Assembly (NCBI GenBank): GCA_031841125.1
Contig: CM063110.1
Coordinates: 18,905,626 to 18,969,625 of the forward strand
Reading direction: 5' to 3'
Source: Acanthococcus lagerstroemiae
Lineage: Eukaryota > Arthropoda > Insecta > Hemiptera > Eriococcidae
Length of the DNA stretch: 64,000 bases
Below are positions 57,620 through 64,000 of the stretch, piece after piece (the first letter of the stretch is position 1; the number at the start of each line of letters is the position of its first letter). The position numbers and the translations under genes were made by a program. Below the pieces are notes generated by a model that did not search any database, was not told the origin of the DNA, and worked only from the letters and a program-made list of their open reading frames with translations.

Positions 57620-58060
57620 GTACAGGTATCGCTTATCGTCGGGTCGTGTTCAAGTCATTAGTCAGTAGGTCATTACAGTGGGCTGGAATAATTCGCTGAT
57701 TTTTTCAACTTTCTTACTTTCATTAGCTTTATTTTGAGGTCCGAGCAGCCGTTTTCTTATACTAGAATGGTAAAAATCTATCTGGTAAAATACCAGAAAA
57801 TGACTGCGTGAACAAATCTACTTATTAGAAGCAAATTTTTGGGATGCAAGGATAAAAATAAATCTTAAATTTAAAAAAAATCAATTTCTTTCTCAAACTG
57901 AGCTTTTTTAATAACTCATGTTTTAAAAGGGCATGAAAAGCGGTACTTTATTATAGCTGACGATTCAATCGAAATAATTTTGGAAATCAACTTGAAACAC
58001 TTATTACCTATATCTAATAAATAAAAGAAAATTACGTTTCGGTTTCAGTATGAGTCATTT
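57620..58060. other. AT-rich spacer
   Basis: No feature recognised. Confidence 0.4.
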
Positions 58061-58065
58061 TTGTT

Positions 58066-58520
58066 GTGATAGTCCTCAGTCTCTTGACTAGTAGGTTGCG
58101 TCTCCCCACTTTTTTCTCGCCTCTATTAATCTTCTCATTTCTGAGAAATATTTACACTTTATATCCTTCATTATCTGCACTTCATGGCTCATTCTTTGCC
58201 TTCCTTTCCAGTTCTTTCTCTCAGCCATTCCCTCTAGCAGTAATAACAATATCCCTGGATGTTTTATGACGTATCATTCTAACACTTCTCTTTACGATTA
58301 TATTCCAAATTTCTTTTTTCTTTCCTATTCACCGCAATACTTCCTCATTCCTGATTCTTTCTGTCGATTTGATTTTCAACATTCTTCAATAACACTACAT
58401 TTCAAAAACTTTTATCCTTTTTCTGTTCCTATTGGCCCGGTTTCACATCAATACAATGTTATACTCCAAATATACGCTTGAAGAAATCTCAGTTTTACTC
58501 TTAAAGCTATGTTTACCCTA
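58066..58520 (-). pseudogene. C-terminal fragment of an RTE-like element
   Basis: The antisense is colinear with 28080-28560. It contains the reverse complements of the NEEVLR, ENWKGRQRM and KIISEMRRL regions in order, with stops. Same family as 49495-49770. Confidence 0.7.
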
Positions 58521-58798
58521 AATATGTCGATGAGTAACTCTACTATAAGCTCTTTTAAAAGAAACATTTTTTTAATTTATATTTTATTTATTTATTTATT
58601 TTATTTTAGAAAAAGGAACTTGAAAATTCTCAACGCTCATTCTATAATAAATTATACTCATAAACATTAAGAATCAGTTTTTTTGTTTCTCATTCATTCT
58701 TCCATCATAACTGCTCTGCTCTACAACACCATTTCTGAATCTGAAAAATGTACGAATAATTTTAAAATTAAAACTAATTGAAGTTTATAGAATGCATA

Positions 58799-59060
58799 CA
58801 TGGGCGTAGCTAGCGAGGGGCAAGGGGGCATTGCCCCCTGGATTTTGAAGAAAAAAAGTGTTCCAGTACTTATAAGATTATTTTCGAATATTTAAAACCA
58901 ACTGAATAAAATTCGCAGAAAATAGGATGTGCCTAGAGGCCTAGACGCTAGACAACGAACATGTATGACTGGCGCCTCACTGATAGCAAAGCAGCGACTT
59001 GCATTTGCCCAAATTCTATCATTTTGCCCCCTCCTGGAACAAGTTCTAGCTACGCCCATG
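58799..59060. mobile_element. hAT-type MITE, 262 bp, perfect 8-bp target-site duplication
   Basis: CATGGGCGTAGCTAG at the left and CTAGCTACGCCCATG at the right are near-perfect inverted ends. AATGCATA flanks both sides (58791-58798 and 59061-59068). The interior contains complementary G- and C-rich blocks near each end. Non-coding. Confidence 0.92.
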
Positions 59061-59445
59061 AATGCATAGTTCATTTCTATGTATTTTGGCCACCTAGAAC
59101 TGAATTCTGAACCACTGTTGGCCACGCTACTGGACAGTTTTATATTTCTGTATAAAATATAAAAGATCTTCAAATGTTGAACACATATGGCTATAGTAGA
59201 CTGAATCAGTACTAGTAATACACCAAATTTGAAAAAAATCAGTGTTACCATTCTGGAGATATTCAATTAGGTCACAAAACGTTCCCCAGATTCTAGAATC
59301 ACCCACTATAGCTCGCCTAATCGGTGATATAATACGCAAAATTGTGATAAAATGGGGAGTTGATAGAGGGGAAATTTTTTGGTTGATATAATCAAGAGTC
59401 GACTCAGTAATTTTGTTTTCAGTTCGCCGAATACATATTGGTTCT

Positions 59446-59691
59446 ATGTGTATAGCAAACACAAACTGTAGAGTTCTCGTTGAGTTACGACGTCCTTGTT
59501 CCAGCGGGTGTGCGATACAAGACAACACACAACGATCCGCATTCATCTATTCTCTGGAAAACGACCTGCTTATGGCTGAGACGCTGACTTATCAAAAGCT
59601 GCTTTGCCTCGCTATTCAGAAAAGAATCCGGCGTAGAAATGAAATTAAGTTCGATCGAATTGCCAAGAACCATTCCACTCGGTGGCGCTGA
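59446..59691 (+). CDS. unrecognised short ORF, copy 1
   Basis: An 81-codon frame from the first ATG; it is open further upstream to a TTTTCAG that looks like a splice acceptor. The protein is basic at its end (KRIRRRNEIKFD) and matches nothing I recognise. The second copy at 63287 keeps the frame because the only indel is 3 bp. With so few differences this is weak evidence of coding. Confidence 0.15.
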   Translation: MCIANTNCRVLVELRRPCSSGCAIQDNTQRSAFIYSLENDLLMAETLTYQKLLCLAIQKRIRRRNEIKFDRIAKNHSTRWR

Positions 59692-59699
59692 GTCGCGGC

Positions 59700-61176
59700 T
59701 GCGAGGCTTTCGAGCCTGTTCGAGCTTCTGTTAGCTTATGTAACGTCTTGTATAGCTTTTCGCTAGACTCGTCTGCTCCTCTGTATATTTCATCGAGAAA
59801 CTTTCATTGATATCTTTTAAGAAACGACCACGCCTAGCTAATAAAACTTTCCCTTCCTTATTTACGTGCGCTCTCTCGCTTTCTGCCTCTGTCTGTCTCT
59901 CTCTGCCTCTCTCTGCCGCTCGCCATTTCTGCTAAAAACGTTAACAATCAACCGGAGCAATAAAATACGGCGGTGGAAAAATGTTCTCGCAAATCGTTAT
60001 TTAATTGCGGTTTACTGACACGAGTCTGCAGCGGGTTCAGTTGCCGTATTACGCGACACCGATGTGTTCGGTGTTCGTTTATCAAGAAAGAAGAAAAAAA
60101 AAAAAAAGTGCGGAAAAAGCGCCCATGTTTACCTCTCGTTTCTGGTATTACGATATAATAAAATTTTTCGATTAATTTTGGGTCGAGTACTAACGCCCGA
60201 CTATTGGCTACGAGTACAGCGCTGCGGGCTTACACGTACACACCTAACATCGACGAGATAATTGAAGTCGGTAATAGCGATCATTTCGGGGTCGGCTATT
60301 AGCTATCTCTCGCCCCGGCTGCCCCTACATCTTGCGTTATTCGCCGGCACCACTCGAAGACCCCGGCAATCCTATTTAATATCGTCGGAAAATTTAATCT
60401 CTTAAGGACTAATTACTCCTACCACTCTCTCCGTGTCTCGTATCCTCGCTCCGTTTTATTCCTTTTCACACTGATCATTATTGCGTCATTTGACACTTTA
60501 TTACACCGAAAAGCAGAATTAAATAAATGACCTTAGTTCGAAATTAAATTTCTCGAAAATCCGATGATTAATTCGGGTCGACGTCGTATACGCGATCGCG
60601 TAGCCAGACTTTCCTCTCCGGCCGTATCTCTTTCTCTCCCTCGAGTTTTTCTTCTCGGCCGGAAGAGCAAATACAAATATACGGGTCGAGGAGGAAATGC
60701 AAATTCGGGTAGCCGAAAAGAAAGCAGAGAGAGAGCGCGAGCCGAAAAGAAAGAAGAAAAGGGGAAAAAGTAAAGGTAAACGAAAGGGCGGTACGGTGAA
60801 AGTGTTTGTATACACTGAATTATAAGATCGAAAAAGTGAAGAAAGGAAAAAGCAAAGGAAAAAAAAAGAGGAAAGAATTTTGATATCGAGCGTCCGTTTC
60901 GACGACAACGTCAGCTCGACTTTTTTTTTTTCCAACTCCTTTCTTCTCTCGCTATACGTATAACGAGAAATTAAACAGCTAACGAAAACATACATTCTTA
61001 TTATAGAGAAACAATACGTTTTCCTCTTGCTGCTTTATTACATTTTTTCCCCCTCATATTTTCGAGAAAAGAAAAGAAGAAAGTTACACGGTGCAGCCGA
61101 ACAACAAACCCGAACCGAGCTCTCTATTTAAAATTCAAAACGCTTCTTTTCCTCCTTCCAAATAATAATTGCTGGA
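59700..61176. other. CpG-rich unit interior with CT-rich and AG-rich runs
   Basis: 59880-59930 is a CTCTGCCTCTCTCTG-type tract. 60600-60900 is AG-rich on the plus strand, giving Arg/Lys/Glu-rich frames that are probably spurious. Elevated CG frequency suggests non-transposon DNA such as a host 5' region. Confidence 0.35.
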
Positions 61177-61707
61177 ATGTCATACGTAACAACGTTAAAA
61201 AATAAATTTCCGCGCTGCAGCAAAAACGTGAACCGAGCCGGAACTCGACAAACACAGTTCGAACTAATTTTTCAGCTAGCGTCCGTGAATTGGCATCGGT
61301 TTTTTTTTCGCAATATCTGTCGTCGAAACCGACAAGGGCTGTGGAAATTTCATCTCTGTACACAGAACGCCGACGATCTTCGCTCTCTCCGCTCTCTTGC
61401 TCGTTTCCGAATACGGCGCGGCGGTGAAATTAAGCGTGAGAATGGTAAACGAGCTCGAATTAGTCTTCGGAATATAATTTCGCCGAGTATCCAGCGCCCG
61501 GATATTTTAAAAGAATTTTCATCAGCAGAATTCCGGCTACGGATGCAGCTGATTAGGGACGAGACGAGCTCGACTTCCTCTCTCGGTTTCTCACTTTCGT
61601 TCGCCCTCACTCTGCGTCTATGTCACTCGGTTTTGAAATACCTTCGTATCGGAAAACAGCGTCACTTGCTATATACACGGAATAACGAATACGTGATACG
61701 CATTTAA
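61177..61707 (+). CDS. unrecognised 176-codon open reading frame in CpG-rich DNA
   Basis: An ATG-started frame, Arg/Ser/Leu-rich, with no domain I recognise. Two minus-strand frames overlap it, so composition alone may explain its length. It lies inside the 3.84-kb unit; whether a second copy exists cannot be seen from this window. Confidence 0.15.
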   Translation: MSYVTTLKNKFPRCSKNVNRAGTRQTQFELIFQLASVNWHRFFFRNICRRNRQGLWKFHLCTQNADDLRSLRSLARFRIRRGGEIKRENGKRARISLRNIISPSIQRPDILKEFSSAEFRLRMQLIRDETSSTSSLGFSLSFALTLRLCHSVLKYLRIGKQRHLLYTRNNEYVIRI

Positions 61708-61975
61708 GTCGCAGAGCTTGAGCAGCCAATTGGAACCGGTTAGCCGGCGACCGTACATTTTTGTAATGGCAAAAAGGCCTGCCAAAATAGTATCAAATAG
61801 AAGATCAATTGATTGCTCAAATGTCCAAGAAGATCGGGATCAGTAAATGCCCTCAAATGTTTCACTTTCCTGCGTGAATTCTCACCTCTCAAACAGGAAT
61901 TTTGTTTAATTTTCCACCCTAGATCTCTACTTATTTTATTACAGCCTCGAACAGACATTAAGGGGTATATATGTT

Positions 61976-62075
61976 ATGTACCAAGTCCAAAATTGTACAT
62001 TTCGGGTATGGTACAGGTGATTTTGTACCAATCGCGAAATGCTCGGACCATTTGTAAGATTCGGACTTGGTACAT
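61976..62075. repeat. nested palindromes with GGTACA motifs
   Basis: Outer arms ATGTACCAAGTCC (61976-61988) and GGACTTGGTACAT (62063-62075) are exact inverses. Inside, CATTTCG (61998-62004) pairs with CGAAATG (62035-62041), and TGGTACA (62009-62015) with TGTACCA (62024-62030). Beyond the right arm, TACCATTCGCG is repeated at about 62085 and 62107. The region could be a MITE, a binding-site cluster or a structured RNA. Confidence 0.8.
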
Positions 62076-62317
62076 ACCATTCGCGATATGTACGTTTCAT
62101 TTCGTACCATTCGCGTGGTGTCCGGACCACGCTGCTACATGGTACAACTGTCTTGTACCAAGTTAGAAATAGATGCTTTACCGACCATTCATGAAATATT
62201 ATGATTTGAAAGCTCAATACAACTGTACTAAAATTAAACTTTATTCAAATTAAATGACTAGATTGAAGAATCGCGTTGAAGCTCTCAGATACCAACGGTG
62301 GTACCTATAGATATTAC

Positions 62318-63247
62318 TTATTTATTACAGCACGACATTGCATTATGGCACCGGGAGTTACATAGAACATTTTTTTTCCTACATACACATCTGTTTGTTA
62401 AGCATTTTGTCAAGCATGAACATCTAAGGAAACCTTGCCCTCCAGTCACAGATGATTTTGCATTAGCTTCTCGGACAGTAACCGTATCAGCGGGAACATC
62501 GTCAATTTTTACAAAGCTGTTGGTACATGGTGCTATTTGAGCTCGTGAGAAGAGCTGGGGAAGAACGCCATTTTTAGTTCCAATTCTGTAAAATGCTCCA
62601 TCCACGAGTTCCATTACAACACCTGTAGCACAAGAGCAAAGGAGCAAAACATCATACGTTTAGTACAGCATGAACAACTGGAATAGTTTGTAGGCAGCGT
62701 TATACAACATAGTCTTACCTATTATATTTCGCAGATTACATTTGCTTCTATCAACGTCGGGTACAGGAACAGTAACTGTGGTACCACGCTCCAGAACTTT
62801 AAATTTGGCCTCGCTTGCAGCTTTCATGCGTTTGGCCTGCTTTTCAAGACCGTGTATCGCTCGTTTTCGGTTTTTTTCCATGTCACTGCGTCGGTTTTGG
62901 CGTATAGTGTCACTTTCTTCGTCGGAGGTAGACAAGGAGCCATCGCTATCTGTGTTCTTCTCATAAGATGTTGAAGGGGGATCCGGCATATGCGTCTCCG
63001 GTACGATTGTAGTGGCACCAGAAGATGTCGAAGGTGACGTCGTCAACGCTGTCCCAATATCTTCTTCAGATTGTAACGCATGGGCTACTGCAGCAGGAAG
63101 TGTAGTACTGCCAAGTCCTAGCGCAGCTCGTCTGCCGAACATAGCTTCGAAAGGGGATTGCTTTATGCCATGATGATAACTATTATTTTTCTGAAATTGA
63201 ACGAAACGTAAACCTTCGTGCCACTTCTGCGTATTATTATCTGACAT
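62318..63247 (-). CDS. 3' part of a KRBA2/Ginger-type integrase-derived gene (two exons)
   Basis: Exon at 63247-62719 reads WHEGLRFVQFQKNNSYHHGI and KQSPFEAMFGRRAALGL, the end of an rve/DDE integrase core as in KRBA2/SCAND3-like proteins and Ginger-type transposons. A Ser/Thr/Glu-rich linker follows, then VDRSKCNLRNIIG. A 96-nt intron follows, and the exon at 62622-62318 continues VVMELVDGAFYRIGTKNG, then a cysteine cluster CxC-x3-C-x4-CxC-x6-C-x3-C-x5-CC ending CCNK-stop. The spacing resembles a CXC-type zinc motif. The DDE catalytic part should lie upstream (above 63247) but is missing, because the repeat junction at 63249/63250 begins there. The visible ATG (63247) is therefore probably not the true start. 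The surviving frame has no lesions. Confidence 0.75.
62623..62718 (-). other. predicted intron of the integrase-derived gene (96 nt)
   Basis: The donor GTAAGA and the acceptor CTCTTGTGCTACAG are canonical. Splicing joins NII-G to VVMELVDG in frame and reproduces the NI(L/I)G-VV pattern of the family. Without splicing, the exon frame reads to a stop 59 codons earlier than expected. Confidence 0.75.
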
Positions 63248-63249
63248 CC

Positions 63250-64000
63250 AATTTTGTTTTCAGTTCGCCGAATACATATTGGTTCTATGTGTATAGCAAA
63301 CACAAACTGTAGAGTTCTCGTTGAGTTACGTCCTTGTTCCAGCGGGTGTGCGATACAAGACAACACACAACGATCCGCATTCATCTATTCTCTGGGAAAC
63401 GACCTGCTTATGGCTGAGACGCTGACTTATCAAAAGCTGCTTTGCCTCGCTATTCAGAAAAGAATCCGGCGTAGAAATGAAATTAAGTTCGATCGAATTG
63501 CCAAGAACCATTCCACTCGGTGGCGCTGAGTCGCGGCTGCGAGGCTTTCGAGCCTGTTCGAGCTTCTGTTAGCTTATGTAACGTCTTGTATAGCTTTTCG
63601 CTAGACTCGTCTGCTCCTCTGTATATTTCATCGAGAAACTTTCATTGATATCTTTTAAGAAACGACCACGCCTAGCTAATAAAACTTTCCCTTCCTTATT
63701 TACGTGCGCTCTCTCGCTTTCTGCCTCTGTCTGTCTCTCTCTGCCTCTCTCTGCCGCTCGCCATTTCTGCTAAAAACGTTAACAATCAACCGGAGCAATA
63801 AAATACGACGGTGGAAAAATGTTCTCGCAAATCGTTATTTAATTGCGGTTTACTGACACGAGTCTGCAGCGGGTTCAGTTGCCGTATTACGCGACACCGA
63901 TGTGTTCGGTGTTCGTTTATCAAGAAAAAAAAAAAAAAAAAAAAGTGCGGAAAAAGCGCCCATGTTTACCTCTCGTTTCTGGTATTACGATATAATAAAA
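63250..64000. repeat. start of second copy of the 3.84-kb unit (cut by window end)
   Basis: Nearly identical to 59409-60168. Differences include a 3-bp deletion (CGACGTCC versus CGTCC near 63330), single substitutions and a changed A-tract near 63925. The match is still intact at the last base of the window. Confidence 0.9.
63287..63529 (+). CDS. unrecognised short ORF, copy 2
   Basis: Counterpart of 59446-59691. It has lost one Arg codon and carries a Glu-to-Gly change; otherwise the translation is the same. Not recognised. Confidence 0.15.
   Translation: MCIANTNCRVLVELRPCSSGCAIQDNTQRSAFIYSLGNDLLMAETLTYQKLLCLAIQKRIRRRNEIKFDRIAKNHSTRWR

Larger units (their letters stand above)
59409..63249. 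repeat. putative tandem duplication, unit 1 (~3,841 bp)
   Basis: AATTTTGTTTTCAGTTCGCC at 59409 recurs at 63250, and the following ~750 bp match almost exactly to the window end. Sequence before 59409 and before 63250 is unrelated. The simplest reading is a direct tandem duplication whose second copy continues outside the window. Alternatively these are two dispersed copies of a repeat longer than 750 bp. Confidence 0.7.

Noticed and set aside
1..64000. tRNA or rRNA genes
   Set aside because: No cloverleaf with a GTTCGAATC-type B box or rRNA-like conserved block was recognised on either strand by eye.

Overview
This window looks like AT-rich, transposon-dominated intergenic DNA from an arthropod nuclear genome, most likely an insect. 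It has no operons and no dense ORF packing. It does have decayed non-LTR retrotransposons of RTE-like and RNase H-bearing types, Tc1 and mariner transposase remnants, small hAT-type MITEs with 8-bp target-site duplications, poly-A/T and GA microsatellites, and a GT-AG intron. Species cannot be read from the sequence. No conserved host gene was recognised, and most long ORFs are chance or antisense frames of repeats.

Layout. 1-4.3 kb is mostly featureless, with one unexplained 213-codon ORF. 4.3-5.9 kb is the first copy of a three-part repeat: a CAGGGTGT head, ~140-bp tandem units, and a tail of small TTTCTT/AAGAA palindromes. 6.3-7.95 kb is a 5'-truncated RNase H-type retrotransposon on the minus strand. 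8.4-9.7 kb is CpG-richer DNA. 10.2 kb holds a perfect hAT MITE. 11.6-13.3 kb is a degraded RTE-like element. 14.3-14.85 kb is a TIR element and 15.3-15.7 kb another RNase H fragment.

15,907-27,083 is a near-identical tandem duplication of a ~5.58-kb unit. Each unit carries a pre-miRNA-like hairpin, a ~129-bp tandem array, a three-part repeat copy, an RT fossil and a 123-bp dimer. A foldback-like array straddles the left edge. 27.4-28.6 kb is a plus-strand RT pseudogene. 30.6-32.05 kb is another three-part repeat, interrupted by a ~200-bp dispersed repeat. 33.5-37.0 kb is the best-preserved RTE-like element, with an open endonuclease frame. 37.5 kb and 41.9 kb hold hAT MITEs. 40.7-41.2 kb is a minus-strand array of the same tandem core. 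43.7-44.4 kb is a mariner 3' fragment beside an older MITE. 45.6-58.5 kb is a graveyard of RT fragments, a Tc1 pseudogene and dispersed repeats.

59,409 to the window end looks like a second tandem duplication, of a ~3.84-kb unit. The unit ends in the 3' part of a KRBA2/Ginger-type integrase gene with one clean intron. Its upstream catalytic part is missing exactly at the junction.

The most interesting signals are the three-part repeat family, which recurs in both orientations, and the two young tandem duplications, one of which truncates an integrase-derived gene. A duplicated small-RNA-like hairpin and a foldback-like repeat come next.
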